Assembly: GCA_009733575.1 (NCBI GenBank)
Contig: ML769489.1
Location: forward strand, 1-64,000
DNA length: 64,000 bases
Reading direction: 5' to 3'
Origin: Gymnopus androsaceus JB14
Taxonomy: Eukaryota; Basidiomycota; Agaricomycetes; Agaricales; Omphalotaceae
Of this stretch, positions 1-12,243 are shown piece after piece. The notes beneath the pieces were generated by a model. It was not told the origin of the DNA. It did not search any database and saw nothing but the letters and a program-made list of their open reading frames with translations. The stretch's first letter is position 1. Each line of letters begins with the position of its first letter. The translations under genes and the position numbers were made by a program.

Positions 1-444
1 GTCGTGTCAACTTCTGGTTTTGCGCTCGAAGTCACACAGACTATAAGTTACATTAGTGGAGCAGCCTCGACATTTACAGAAGACCTATTCTGCCAGGCTA
101 CCGCGAGCGATAGTGGCGAATGCAAAATTGTTGAACTCAATGGGGCCACTGCGTCCGTTACTGGCACAGCAAGTACGAGATTACTTCCTATCTCTACACT
201 AACATCGACACCAACATCGGCACCAACGTCCGCTAGCCCTACTTCTGGCACAGCAAGTAGTGCGGGATCACCTTCTATCTCTACAATAACATTGGCATCA
301 ACCTCCGCTACTAGTAGCTCTACTTCTGCCGGCAGCTCCAAGAACGGCGGGTTTAAGCCCGAGTACAACCAGAAAATATTGGCAGGGCTTGTATTTGGTA
401 CTACGATTTTGGGTATTTGTTCCGGAGGGTTTTTGGTACTCTAG
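1..444 (+). CDS. C-terminal part of a Ser/Thr-rich, membrane- or GPI-anchored surface protein (5' end outside window)
   Basis: The frame is open from the window edge to a TAG at 442-444, giving about 147 residues. After a non-repetitive start with two cysteines (about residues 30 and 40) comes a Ser/Thr/Ala/Pro-rich stretch containing an imperfect internal repeat (the SGTAS...SIST pattern appears twice), then a charged NGGFKPEYNQK spacer and a C-terminal hydrophobic segment (ILAGLVFGTTILGICSG). This layout fits fungal cell-wall or plasma-membrane proteins with an O-glycosylated stalk and a terminal membrane or GPI signal. The N-terminal domain is not in the window, so the function cannot be named. 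An intron upstream is possible because the start codon is not visible. Confidence 0.6.
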   Translation, partial: VVSTSGFALEVTQTISYISGAASTFTEDLFCQATASDSGECKIVELNGATASVTGTASTRLLPISTLTSTPTSAPTSASPTSGTASSAGSPSISTITLASTSATSSSTSAGSSKNGGFKPEYNQKILAGLVFGTTILGICSGGFLVL

Positions 445-1422
445 GTCGATTGGTTTTTTAAGGTATTATCGGTATGATCAGTTCCTAGTCTTCCTTCCTT
501 CTACGAAGGTGTCCAGGCTGGGACGGGTGAACCAACAATTTCAATGTGACTCACAACGCCCATTAGTGGCAGCAGATTCACCGTCCTTTCACCGCGAGTT
601 TGGGACACAATCTGATATATGAATATGCTCGCGAAACGCTCATGGCAACAACCCGGCAACAGCGTCAGTTGGAATCTTGACAGAACTGTATCCACAACAT
701 TCAAGGCGAGCTCGTAGTACACACACCGGACGTGACTCGGTTCAGAACCAGATTGACAGAACAAACACCAAGAGAAAGCTGATGGCTCTGTATCAAGAGA
801 TCTCAATATTACACCTCGGTAAGTTTCCGTAGTCTCAACTTTCATAGTACATATATCCATAAAATTTGATATCATACTACTTATCGTTGACTTAGCGGCA
901 ATTCAGACTTGAAAACCTTTGTACGTTTTGTACTTGTTAATGGCCTCCCCTCCATTTTTCTGATATAATTCCACAACGCGTCAACTAGTACTTTTGAATT
1001 TTTATTAAATCATAGACCGCATATTCTACCGCCCCAGAACGTGCATCCATAGCTGCGTTCTATCACATCGATTAATCAAGCAAGTGTGGCGCACAGGCCC
1101 ACGTGCGGGTGTGACTTACCGTATTGGTGACTTGTCGTTGTCCGAGTCCCGTCCTCTGGTATACTCTTCTAGACCGTATTGAACGCGGATCTACTACACC
1201 TAGCTACTATACAGGGTCTATTCAATGCGGGTCCAACATTTGAACGTTTAAACTCTGAATGGTACATACCAGATTACTGTTGTCCAGTGCGACTTGTTCT
1301 CGGATCTAACTCGGGTGGCGGAAAACGGGATTTCAACGAGCAGTTTATAAAGGAACGATTGGAGTTAAACGACAACAGCAACCTCAGGCTACACATCCAA
1401 TAACTCTTATCGCTGTCAAGCA
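445..1422. other. Intergenic region without a recognised gene
   Basis: Only short unsupported reading frames occur here. The last few hundred bases precede the monooxygenase start at 1423 and presumably contain its promoter. I saw no repeat or RNA gene. Confidence 0.5.
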
Positions 1423-3504
1423 ATGTCTGCAAACCCAAGTGTATTAATTGTATGCTTCTCCCGAGTCACTTGGGACTTGAACGCTTACTGACAATTTGCA
1501 TCCAGGTGGGTGCCGGGCCTACAGGCCTTATGCACGCTCTTACGCTTCTCCGTAATGGTATCTCCGTTCGTATCATCGAAAAGAATGACGCTTTCCTGCT
1601 TGGGACAAAGGGATGCGGAATGCAACCCAAAACAACCGAAATATACAAGCTCCTCGGTCTCTTACCTGACCTTCTTGAGGTCAAAGTGGATGCTTTCCCC
1701 GTCTTCGAGTTCGACTCGCCTCAAGGCAGTACGGACGACAAGGACGGTAAACGCTTGCCTATGATAGACATTTTAGAAAACACTCCCGATCGACCATTTG
1801 TGAGTATTGCGCGTCCGCCATTATCCGTGGCCATGCTTATATTTTTTTCTCCTTAGAATACTACCTTCATGGTCATGCAGGAACGCCAGGAGCTCATTCT
1901 TCGATCGGCTATCTTGAGGGACTACGGCGTCCAGGTCGAACTTTCCACTGAACTCCTCTCGTTCGAAGAGCATGAAGATCATGTTGTCGCTCACATCGTC
2001 AAGAGATCTGGTGGCGAGGAAAAGCAAGAGGCTGTCTCCGTCCACTTCCTTGTCGGTGCGGACGGTGGGAGGAGTACAGTGCGAAGGCAGCTAGGGATTC
2101 AGTTCGTCGGAGACTCGTCCGATCAGCAAACTGTTGGTATGGTTGTCGGGGACATCGTAGGCTTAGAAGGGACGCTGGATCAAAAGGTGAATCCAGTTTT
2201 CTACAGGATGGCCATGGAATTGAAAGGTTGATGATTGAACAGATCTGGCGTATGTGGGGTGGCCCTCATGACAGGATGTGAGCTTTTTCTGTGAAATCAG
2301 CTTTCCATCCATACTTACTTGCATACCAGGTTATCCCTCCGTCCATGCTGCATCCCAGGGAAGAACCAATTCAACATTTTCGTTGGCGGCATTAATAGCG
2401 ATCTCGAAAAAGTTGTTTCTAGCCGGGACGAAGTGATTGCTGCTATTCGTGATATTAGTGGAAGGGATGACATGAAGTTTGGAGAGGTCGTTACGATGAG
2501 CATATGGAGGTAAGCTTTGTCATAACATTGCGCTTTATTCTACTATGACTTGCGGGCTAATATAAATACTACAGACCCAATATCCGAATGGCCAACAGCT
2601 TTGGGAAAGGAAGAGTTTTTATTGCTGGAGATGCTGGCCATGTTCATAGTCCTACTGGTGGCCAGGTATTTGAACTTTGTTATTGACGGTCGTCATTAAT
2701 TTACCGAACCTGGATCTCTTTTTAGGGCATGAATTCCGGTGCTCAGGATGCTGTAAGCTACCTAATCTTCTTTCCTTATATTAAAAATTGACCATACTGT
2801 AGATCAACCTTGCATGGAAGCTCGCTCTTGTCGAAAAAAACCTCGCCCCCAAAAGCATACTCGAATCCTACACGGCAGAACGTGTACCCGTTATCGCTGC
2901 CATGCTAGAGAAGACCACAGAGCTCTTCAAGAAGACGTTCAAGCCCGCCTCCCATGAGGTGATGGCCGAAGGCTGGAAGAGAGGATACGAGCTGAGGATG
3001 TTTGGTGTTAATTATAGGAACAGTCCCATTGTCGTCGACGAACGATATCAGTACACAGAGGAGGATACTGTGGACCCATACCGATCTGGTGACGATGGGA
3101 CTATACGAGCGGGTGACAGGGCTCCGGAAGCTCCTCAGCTAGCGCAGTTGTCACCTGTAGCTCAAACGACCACATTATTCGACATATTCAACCTCACTCA
3201 TCATACAGTCCTCATCTTTGCCCATCCAGGAGAAGAGACGGAGGCGATCATCCATCGTGCCCACCACAAGCTTCCCAAGGAACTTGTGAAGATTGTGCTT
3301 GTTTTGCCTCAATCCTCTTCCGCTAGCATTTCCTCTGCCGCGGATATTGTTGCAGTCGACACGGAGGGCTTTGCTTACAAGCACTATAAAATCGAGGACG
3401 ATAAACTACCAACTTTTGTTATTGTTAGGCCGGACGGGTTCATAGGTGGTTTGGTGCATGGGGCCGAGGGGCTCAGAGAGTACTTCAACAGGGTCTTTTT
3501 GTAA
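1423..3504 (+). CDS. FAD-dependent aromatic monooxygenase (phenol 2-monooxygenase-like)
   Basis: Eight exons can be joined with every junction keeping frame: 1423-1449, 1506-1799, 1857-2186, 2243-2277, 2330-2509, 2575-2665, 2726-2752, 2803-3504 (561 aa, normal for the family; introns 50-65 nt). The protein starts MSANPSVLIVGAGPTGL, whose GxGxxG Rossmann motif binds FAD; the split of this motif by the first intron fixes the start. LVGADGGRSTVR is the DG motif and RVFIAGDAGHVHSPTGGQ the GD motif that contacts the FAD ribityl chain. The last ~180 residues resemble the thioredoxin-like C-terminal domain of phenol hydroxylases. Family knowledge: NADPH-dependent ortho-hydroxylation of phenols. The GD motif has Gly (AGH) where Ala (AAH) is usual. 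The exact substrate is unknown. It converges on the dioxygenase gene at 3800-5369. Confidence 0.9.
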
Positions 3505-3799
3505 ACAGCGTTTTAAGGACACGACTCGATCATAGAGACGTAGGTGTAGCTTGAATTAGATGGTGTATGAACTATGATAGAAGATACAATCACGAATCGG
3601 AATTTAACTTACGGTATTTAATTGCTTGGGTGAAGTTTCCGAAGTTTTTGGATGTCGGTCAGACACACAACAGATATATCAGATGGATAAGGAATGGACA
3701 GCTGAGGAACTTCTTCAACTTTGAAAAGAAGGCGTGGTATTACATCCATAAAGCAAAAAACTTGTTATACATTCAATGCCTTGTACTTCGCATTTCTCG

Positions 3800-5369
3800 T
3801 CAGTAAGCGAATCCCTGCTTTGGCAGTCCATCGGGGAAGAACTGTTTAAACAGTGCCGGGTAGTGTCGTTGCGCTACGTCTGGGTGACTCCTAGAGAGTG
3901 TGATGGGAAGTAGGTGAGTAGATGAGCAATGAGCAAAGAGAATGATATACAGGTAGCTACAGGGAGAAGAACGACAGGAAATGGCAGGAAAGAAGGAAAA
4001 CTCACCTGACCCGACCCATGAGTTGCACCATTCCTGAGGGCTGACTTTCGAATTCAGAATAGTTGACGGCTGGCATGTGAGGAAGAGTTATCATCAGTCC
4101 AACATCTGAAAACTTGTACAAAAGTAGGACTGAAAAACGTACAGTCCGTCTGAGAAAGCGTCCTCTCTCATCACGAAGCTTTAAAATCTCTGGCGGGACT
4201 ATGTAAACATCACACTCATAGTAAGCACTGCTAAAAGCTCGGAATCAACCCACTTACATTCCAACTCATACTTTGGATCTCTCACTCTGACATCCAGAGC
4301 AATATTATGGAATAGCGGCACGCTATATCTGGGACTTGATGAGCCGATAGGTGGGGAGAGTACACGATGGGAGGTAGCGCGCGCGATTCCTTTGGTGGCA
4401 AATTCCAGTGCTGTGAGCGAAAAAAAACTCATAAGATGATACTATTTAAGGGCGAATTCTGTACTTGCCTCGTCCAAAGTTTATCTGGGGGAATATCCTC
4501 AGCTTATGAGATACTGTGACGATCGAAAAAGGAACTCACAACAAATGTCCCAGGAATCGGAGGAGCATCAATCCAATCGCCGGAGAGATTCTGGACCTGT
4601 AATCCGGGATGCGGCGAGGCTTGCAGAAGCTGTGGATGGACTTGGTCTGTTCCCTGCACTGAACTTGATTGAAGGACTTACGATTGTTAGAAACCCTGCA
4701 TCATAATGCGGTCCAACGCCCTGATCAGATTCGCTACGTTCGCTTGGAACAGGATACTGTACGACTTTTCCCCGATGTTGCATTCGATCTGGCGTGTCAT
4801 AAAAGCGCGATAGGCCATCTGGCGGAAGCCCAAGAGCCTCTGCTATAAGTGTGATGAATGTCGTGCCTAGTGCCGCTACTTGGGACAGATACGATTCCAT
4901 AGTTTGTCGAAACCCGGGAATGAGATTTTCATCGGGATACTATAAGTAATATTAACCATCGAGTGAATGGAATGAGGCTAAGACACACTTGAGAGGGCCC
5001 CCAAACGTTCAGGTAATCAGGATCACCAGGCTTCCATCGCGAGACATGGTCGGTACCAATATCAAACTGCTCCCTGTAATCCGTCTTTCCTTTCGTCAAC
5101 TCTGCACCTAGCCTGGAATATCCAAGGAAATGAGGCGAATTTGCCTTGCTAATTTTGTCCTTTTCTTCCTGTGGAAGCGCGAATAGGTTTGGGATGTGGC
5201 TCTTGAGCCTCTCAACGAGCTGTTCGTCGACCGGGGTGTTGGAAAGATAGAGAAATCCGACGTTGATTAAGGCATGACGGAGCTCTTCGATGAATTGGGC
5301 TTTGGTTGCACTATCGAGAGTGAGGGAATAGTCAAGGAGAGGAATTTTCGAGAAGTTTTGGTCCGCCAT
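3800..5369 (-). CDS. 2-oxoglutarate/Fe(II)-type oxygenase, isopenicillin-N-synthase-like
   Basis: The start is the ATG at 5367-5369 (MADQNFSKIPLLDYS). Exons are about 5369-4989, 4939-4682, 4629-4540, 4484-4469, 4410 onward, and the 3' end reads RSHPDVAQRHYPALF...QGFAY then TGA at 3800-3802. The N-terminal DIOX_N region (IPLLDYS, NVGFLYLSN, ALPQEEK, LGYSRLGAE) is followed by the double-stranded beta-helix. GPHYDAGFLTI carries the HxD iron ligands, ATSHRV the distal histidine and SPRYSVPLF the RxS that binds the 2-oxoglutarate carboxylate. About 350 aa, normal for the family. The intron at 4411-4468 needs a GC donor (GAG|GCAAGT) to give NFGRALEFATKG. The penultimate boundary, near 4090-4140, is uncertain: that stretch is open in frame and may be retained or spliced. 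Substrate unknown. Confidence 0.85.
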
Positions 5370-5948
5370 GGTGCAGAAGAGCGAGCTTCTCGAATCTCCT
5401 GACAGATACATAGATGAGAATTAGGTGATATGACGCGATCTTTTGTCAAATTTGTTCACGCGAAATAGACTGGGACGGGCTGAGGGCTGAGGGCTGAGCT
5501 CTTTGAGCTTGGACCAAGGATTTTCATTGGTAACTGGTTGTAGAAGAAACGTGTTAGCGCCCACGACAGCGCCAGAAGCTTGGGCGCTTTGAACTTTCAA
5601 GTGTCTGCACTATGCCACTACTTGCTCTCATGATTTTTCTTCAGTGATAGGTAAGTTCTCCCGTAGCTCGTTTGTCCATTGGCCAGGTAATTATGCCATA
5701 GATAGACGCTCACCTAGTGCAAATTCTCAACAGTTACACTAGTATCATGATGAACTAACACTACTGTATGGGTTACCAGACTGATAATCAGTTGGCATGA
5801 GAGCTCGTCTCGTATCTTTTTACTGCAATGACCGAGAACGAAAACATAGCTGCTCCCCAGTGCGCCTCTAAAAATCTTCCTCTATATATGGGTTTATAAC
5901 TCAAATCTTTACATAGGCTTTTCAATCGCGCCTCTGATTTCAACATAA
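5370..5948. promoter_or_regulatory. Divergent intergenic region between the dioxygenase and the gene at 5949
   Basis: The two flanking genes start on opposite strands, so both promoters should lie in these ~580 bases. A tandem GGGCTGA run at 5477-5495 is the only obvious internal repeat. No defined transcription-factor site could be supported. Confidence 0.35.
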
Positions 5949-7490
5949 ATGGTGGTGTCTTCAACTCCTACGTGAGCTCGCCGGGCCTGCCGTTCAATCA
6001 TTGTCACTTCCTGCAGCTCAGAACCCTGCTGCACATACTGCAGCCCGTCATATGCAGGAAGATTCTGAAGAGTTCAATGAAATCGAAGTATATGTGCGGC
6101 TACTACTTCGCAGAAGGAGAGGATACCCTCTATGGATTCCAAAACCAGGTGAATGGCTACCGTCAGCATACCGACAAGAGGGTGTCCGCATTGGAGATGT
6201 TGGAATTCTGACGGAATTCGGCGGTTTCGATTATCTCTTCAATGTATGTCTTCCGGCAGATCATCCAGTGAATGCAGGAAGAGTTCCCCAACAATTCAGA
6301 CAACTTCGGGGGATTGATATCAATAATACGACCTGGTCTACGCAAGAATATAAACCGGGCTCCTACATTGCTAGTAACCCCTCTCACTTTAGCAAAACTA
6401 GAATCCCATATGACGATAAATGCACATGTATTCCGTAAGCATATTGAATCTTGTACTATGTCCGTCCCATTTACTACCTAATCGACATAGCGGGGTGCCA
6501 GAGGAAGTGGGCACTGGAATATCTTTTAGCTCTTCGGCCACCAAAGGTGCTGTGCTCATTGTACCTGAAGGCGGAAAGAGAATAGATCATCAGCAGTATT
6601 CCAAGTTTTACAAATATGCTGCAGAGTGTGCCCGATCTTGGTACACCCACGTCAATGGGCCTTTAATGGCGCGCGGAGTGCACAATGGCGCACTCTATCT
6701 TGTCACTGGCTGTGACAAAGCGCGTGCGTGGGGGGTAGCATCTTTCATTGATGCACATCCCGGCAGTGTATCTTTGGACTTTGTTCCCAGAAAGTCTGTC
6801 CGAGAAGGAGGTCTCCCAGAATATGAGTTTAGCAGATGCAACTATGCTTCATCTTCTAGTGATTCTGACAATGTTTTTGGAAACCAGTCCGGATGCATGT
6901 TCCTGCGCGGTCTCAAAATCGCTGTGCGATTCCCTCGATTCCTCCCAAAAATTGGCACACAAGTATCATACATCTCTGATCTGGAAGCTGAAAATCTATT
7001 GCCGGGAAAGATCAAGAACTACCTTCCTTCTTTTCTCACTGGGAAACAATTGGACTACTTTCGTGTTCCTGGAAGAGGTTCAAACAGTGGCAAGCATGAG
7101 CACAGTGAAATGGATGTCACTTTCCCTGAAAGATATCAAGTCTGTCTCTGGAGTTGCATTGCCATTATCCTATACTTATTTTGCTGATTCTAGGTCTATC
7201 ATCCTTCCGATGCGATTAACAGGTGGATCTTGAATAATGTGAGTCCGCCAGTTTATGAATTATTCCCTGAATTCAACTTTCATTACAGTATCCTGAGGTA
7301 GAAGTCGCGATCACCCATGACGATGATTGGGCAACTGTAATCCTAGATGTAAGTTGAGGTACCGTGTTTACCGGAATATCTTCATCAAACTTACCTGCAT
7401 CAGGATGAAGAGCAAATACCGGATGATGATGAGCTGGTTAATCGAATTAGCAATTTACTGACACTTGACAATTCTGATAGTGGTATGTGA
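5949..7490 (+). CDS. Unrecognised fungal protein; similar short family proteins appear common in Agaricomycetes
   Basis: Coding runs from a 5' exon of uncertain start (candidate ATG 5949-5951, or within 5949-6020) through 6434, 6491-7139, 7194-7238, 7289-7348 and 7404-7490. Joins keep frame: CTCIP|GVPEEVG, ERYQ|VYHPSDAINRW, WILNN|YPEVEVAIT, ILD|DEEQIPDDDEL. Conserved-looking blocks are YPLWIPKPGEWLP, VRIGDVGILTEFGGFDYLFN, GALYLVTGCDKARAWGVASF and VAITHDDDWATVIL. I recall this arrangement from basidiomycete proteins of unknown function but cannot name a domain. The stop at 7488-7490 (DSGM) is assumed. Alternatively GTATGT at 7484 could be a donor whose acceptor, near 7530, would fuse this gene in frame to the Rho GEF fragment that begins at ~7585. 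Confidence 0.6.
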
Positions 7491-7584
7491 TGTGGAAGTT
7501 GCAAAGTATTATCAACTGATCCTAACCTAAGGTCATATTTACGCACGTTTCGGCAAGCATACAACAATACCAAGTAGGCCGACC

Positions 7585-10500
7585 AGTACTGATGATGAGG
7601 AGAAACCATGGAAGGAGAGAGTACCAGTAGAGGTGTTAAGTAGAATCTCGGAGGGCGAGGTCCGAAGGCAAGAGTAAGTGATACTTACCCTAATTTCTCT
7701 TTAATTCTTTCTGACGCTGATCTTCAGCATCATCCACGAGCTAATTGCAAAGGAGACGGCATACCTGGCAGATTTGGTTTCGCTCGAAACAGAGCTAATG
7801 GGTCCGTTGGTGGAGTGGCTCGTCGAGCGCTCTGGTGCTTCTGGGACGATGACAGACGGTGGTGGTGCATCCTCTTCTTCTCCTCCGTCTACCCCATACG
7901 CTACCGGTTTCGACTTATCGCGGACCTCATCCTCATCTGCACCAGCGTCATGTCCCCCGATCCTCTCCTTCGCTCCTACCATCCAACATCTACTCCCTCT
8001 TCTATCATCCCTAATCACATCGCAAACACGTCTGTCCGAGGCTCTCCGTGTCCGAGCGCGGGAGTCGCAGTACGGAATTATCGAACGGATTGGTGATATT
8101 TATCTGGAAAAGGCTTCCGGAGAATGGAGAGCGGGTTGGGGTAATGGATGGTCAGGCAGCTTGTTGCATTGGAGGCAGATCAGAGACCGGTGGGTGGACT
8201 GGTAAGACGGGATATGATGAGTGGGTAGCAGTTTGGAGTACATGTGGCTTGGGTGGTATCAGTGTGTTTAGCAACAAGGCTGGAGATGGAGGATGGGGAA
8301 ACGAGGATTGGAAGAAAATCGTGGCTGACCAGGAGAACCGTCGAGCGAATGGGGAAGAGTCTGACGCAGGAGGCACTCTTCCTGACGATCGATTTGAAGA
8401 GGTTCACCGAACTCCTTGCACTTCCGGCAATGCATCTTCAATCATACTCTGCTCTACTTTCTACCATCCTTGCAGAAAGCTCTTCTGCGAACCACTGTTT
8501 CTTCATCAGCATCTTCTTCTACGACGAATTCAACCAACCTGAAAGCGAACAAGAAGCGCGGCGGGAGAAGACGGTGCAGAGCGAGGAAAAATCCTGATGC
8601 GTCATGTTTGAGGGAGGCTATTCGAGCGAATGAGAGCGCTGTGGGGATACGGGAAAGTGAAGACTTTCCAACTGAGTATGAATGTTGGTGCAAATTGGAT
8701 TGATGGGTCTAGAGGAGGAATGGCAGAACCAGCGATCAAGTGGGAATGGTTTGATTTGGTATCCGAGGAGGAGAGGAAGGAGATTGGGAAGGCAGAGATT
8801 AAAAGGCAGGCGTAAGTGTTTTTCTTCTGCTGTTTGACTGCTCTGTGAACATTGATGCTATGCAGGATTACATTTGAACTCATCAAAGGTGAACTAGGGT
8901 TTGTGAAGGATCTGGAGAATGTGGAACAGGTACGGTTATTCTTCCTTCTCTCAACTCTCACTAAATACATACTTTCCAGATGTACATAACACCACTGATT
9001 AACTCTTCCACAACCTCAACGCCCATCATCCCTCCCGCTCAAGTAAACCAATTTATCACATCCGTCTTCGGTAATATCCACGACTTGCACACTCACCATC
9101 TCGGCCTCCTCCAAGCACTCTTCCGAATCCAATACGATGAGTATCCCATTATCCACTCTATATCTGCTCCCATCCTTGAAGCCGCGCTCAACTGGCGAGA
9201 AGCCTACATGGAGTACATCCCCAACTATCCCATAGCCGCGTACCTCATCGATTCCCAAATGCGTTTAAATCCCGCTTTCAAGGAATTTGTTCAAAAGTGC
9301 ACGAGCCATCCGGATTCGCATAGGTTGGATATGAAGAACTTCATTACTCGGCCAATTCCGAGGTTGCTGAGGTATGAGCTGCTGCTTAAGGGTATTCTGG
9401 AAGAGACTCCTGCAGGGCCGGTGAATAGGCATGCTAGTTCTAGTCGCCAAAGTGCTTCCCCCTCTCGCGGTGCGAATGTCGCAGAACATGAAGACCGGAC
9501 GGCCATACCGCAGGTCCTCGATGTTATTCGTCGCCTAGGTAAAGACACTGAGCCAGGGGTCGTCAGTGCAAAGAGCAAGGTCGAATTGTGGCGCTACAAC
9601 GAGGGTTTGGTGTTTAAACAGGGAGAGTGGATCGCTATGGATGTATTGGACCCCAGCATAAGTATGATTCATTCAGGCAAGCTGTTGAGACAGACAGACG
9701 GCTTGGAGTGGAGTGGGTGGACGGAGTTGTACGTGTTGCTCTTTGATAATTATCGTGAGTTTTTCCTCTTTTCGACGCTACCATCACTGACCGATTCCAA
9801 TAGTGGTCCTCACCAAACCCCAGGAGCGAGACGACGGGACAAAATATCACGTCAACCGTAGAGTGAGTATGGCTTACTTTTACTACATCCCTTGCTAAGC
9901 TCTTTTTTTAGCCAATACCTCTAGACCTTTTGACGATCGACAGTCTTACTGAACCTCCAGTTAAGCGAAATACTGGTCCCGGGCTTCTGAGGGGTCTACG
10001 CTCACAAGGAGGAGGATCGGTTGGCCAAGGGCAAGCAGCAGGCCATGAGATATCTAATAGCGTCTCAAACGACCACCTTGCTTCACCCGATAACAACACT
10101 CCCGTCGATTCACCCTCTGACTCCGCTTCCTCCCGCCTCGTCTACCCAATAACGCTATACCATCTTGGCCGCACCACACCTCAAACATCTTCTGCCTTCC
10201 CAACTACCGCATTAACTACTCCTTCTGCTTCTAGCTCATCTAGATCTCAACAAAAGCCCCCGCCAAATATCATCCTCTACGCGGAATCGGCTGCTGCACG
10301 CGCAGAGTGGGGAGCCAAGCTGCAAGATGCTCTAGACATACGCCGGGTTGTACAGGAGAGCAATAAGGTGTTTGAAGTGGAGATATTGAGTAGAGATACG
10401 TTCTTATCTCCCGCCGGCGTTGACGGGGCCAGCGGGGGAGCAGGTGGAGGCGTGTTGGGTGGCTGGAGTCAGGATGGAACGATTACAGGCAAAGTTACAT

Positions 10501-12243
10501 GTTCTGTTCCCTTCAGTGAGTGTTTAACCTGGATAAACTTCTGCTGACTAATATCTTTGCCTAGACACCGCGGACGGGAGATATTTGGTTGCTGTTGGGT
10601 GTGCCGAGGGGGTTTGGATTGGGTTTAGACATGATCCAAAGTGTAAGTTACTGTCACGTAGTTGGATGTTTTCACTGATAATTTTATAGCTATGCGACGG
10701 GTTCTCCATCTTAAACTCGTCACACAATGTGCAATGTTGGAAGATTATGGGATATTCCTGGTGTTGGCGGACAAGGTTGGTGATATAGTTCAAATGTTCT
10801 CAGAGTGATACCAATAATCCAATTTAACAGTCACTATTTGCATACCGTATTGAAGCTCTCGTTCCTTCCTCACCCAACACTACTTTCTCGCAGGTTCAGC
10901 AAAAGCTCAATGGTAGCAAGGACGTACATTTCTTTACCGTCGGAAGATTACATGGGAGAACGCTGGTCATTTATATGACAAAGAGAGGGGTAAGCATGCA
11001 ACCACTCAACTTTTCGCCACTTGACTCATTCCATCCTTCCACCAGCTTGATAGCATTTTCCGTGTCCTTGAACCTGTCAGCGAAAAGATCAACGAGCGGG
11101 CCCAGGCACCCTCTGGGCTTGCCTCGAGGCTGTTTGTCCGATCTCCCAGGTCCGAGTGGTTCAAGATCTATAGGGTATGCTAAATTTGGACATCTTCGTG
11201 GACCATTGTTGAATGTGCTTTTTAGGATTTCTTCCTACCGTCAGAGTCATATGACCTCATCTTCTTGAAAGCAAAGATTGCGATATTGTCCTCCAAAGGT
11301 TTCGAAATCGTGAATCTGAATGAGTATGTATCATTTTTTCACTATTGTCAGTTTTCCTAACGACGTTCATCGCGATTCAGCTTCAAGAGTGTAACAATCC
11401 CGGGATTGCAAAGAGATGAGCCCAGATTAGCTTATCTTGCCGAACGCTGCGAGTCATGTCGTCCGATAGGGATGTTCAAGTCAGGGGAGGATGAATTTCT
11501 GCTGTGCTACACTGGTACGCGGACATTTGGCAGTCTCAATCCCTGTTCTGATTTTCTTTTTTTCAGAATTTGGAGTTTATGTCGGCAAGCATGGTGAACC
11601 CAATCGCGCCGCGGGAACAATCGAGTGGGAAGGCACTGCAGAACGCGTCGCTTTGCACGCACCCTATGTCCTCCTTTTCGACTCTCATTTCATCGAAGTC
11701 CGCCATCTCGAGACTGGACGTCTAGCGCAGATCATTCCCGGAAATGACATCCGCTGTACCTGGGATGGGCGAGGCATTAGTTCCCTCAATGCTTCTTCAC
11801 CGTCCGCGCAGACCATATCATTTTCTGACGGCCGAGATGAGCCCCTCAACCAAGATGCTCAGGTACACGCTGTCATGAATGCTCCCGAGGTTGTAGGCGG
11901 ATCAAGAACTCGCGCTGTTGTTCAGCAATTGTTTGAGCTTCTCCCTACAGTCCCGCTCTTCCTCCCCGAGTCACCACCGGAGGTTGCGGGTAGCAACTCT
12001 ACCAGTTCTGGAAGCTACTCGGGTGGGTCGCTTTACACGCACCATATGTCCTCCTTTTCGGAGGTTACGGGTAGCAACTCTACCAGTTCTGGAAGCTACT
12101 CGGGTGGGTCGCTTTACACACACGATATGTCCTCCTTTTCGACTCTCGTTTCATCGAATCCGCCATCTGAAAACTGGCCGTCTAGCGCAGATTACGTTAA
12201 AATAACACCGGAGGTTCACGAAGGGGAGAGCGGGTACGTTTGA
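7585..12243 (+). pseudogene. Rho guanine-nucleotide exchange factor copy 1 (DH-DH-PH-CNH), 5'-truncated and frameshifted
   Basis: Similarity to the long copy at 24534-31299 begins at the TDDEEKPWKE block and continues intron for intron. The N-terminal half and DEP domain are absent. The first DH-like module starts IIHELIAKETAYLADLV but then needs frame changes near 8150, 8390, 8490, 8570-8590, 8625 and 8640. From about 8690 onward it reads intact: the second DH (QAITFELIKGELGFVKDLE, RPIPRLLRYELLLKGILEE), the PH region split by a Ser-rich insertion, and the CNH domain (SMRRVLHLKLVTQC, FGVYVGKHGEPNRAAG, IIPGNDIRCTWDG). The family activates Rho1-type GTPases in cell-wall integrity signalling. 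The C-terminus past 11980 is rearranged: an in-frame 81-bp tandem repeat plus CNH-coding DNA read in another frame. No start codon or promoter of its own is evident, so it is called a pseudogene. Confidence 0.8.
11980..12141 (+). repeat. Two tandem 81-bp units within the tail of Rho GEF copy 1
   Basis: Units 11980-12060 and 12061-12141 are nearly identical and both keep the frame (27 codons each, EV.GSNSTSSG...SSFS). The last third of each unit matches the CNH exon DNA at 11648-11680 but in a different reading frame. The second unit continues with CNH-like DNA to about 12192. Confidence 0.85.
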
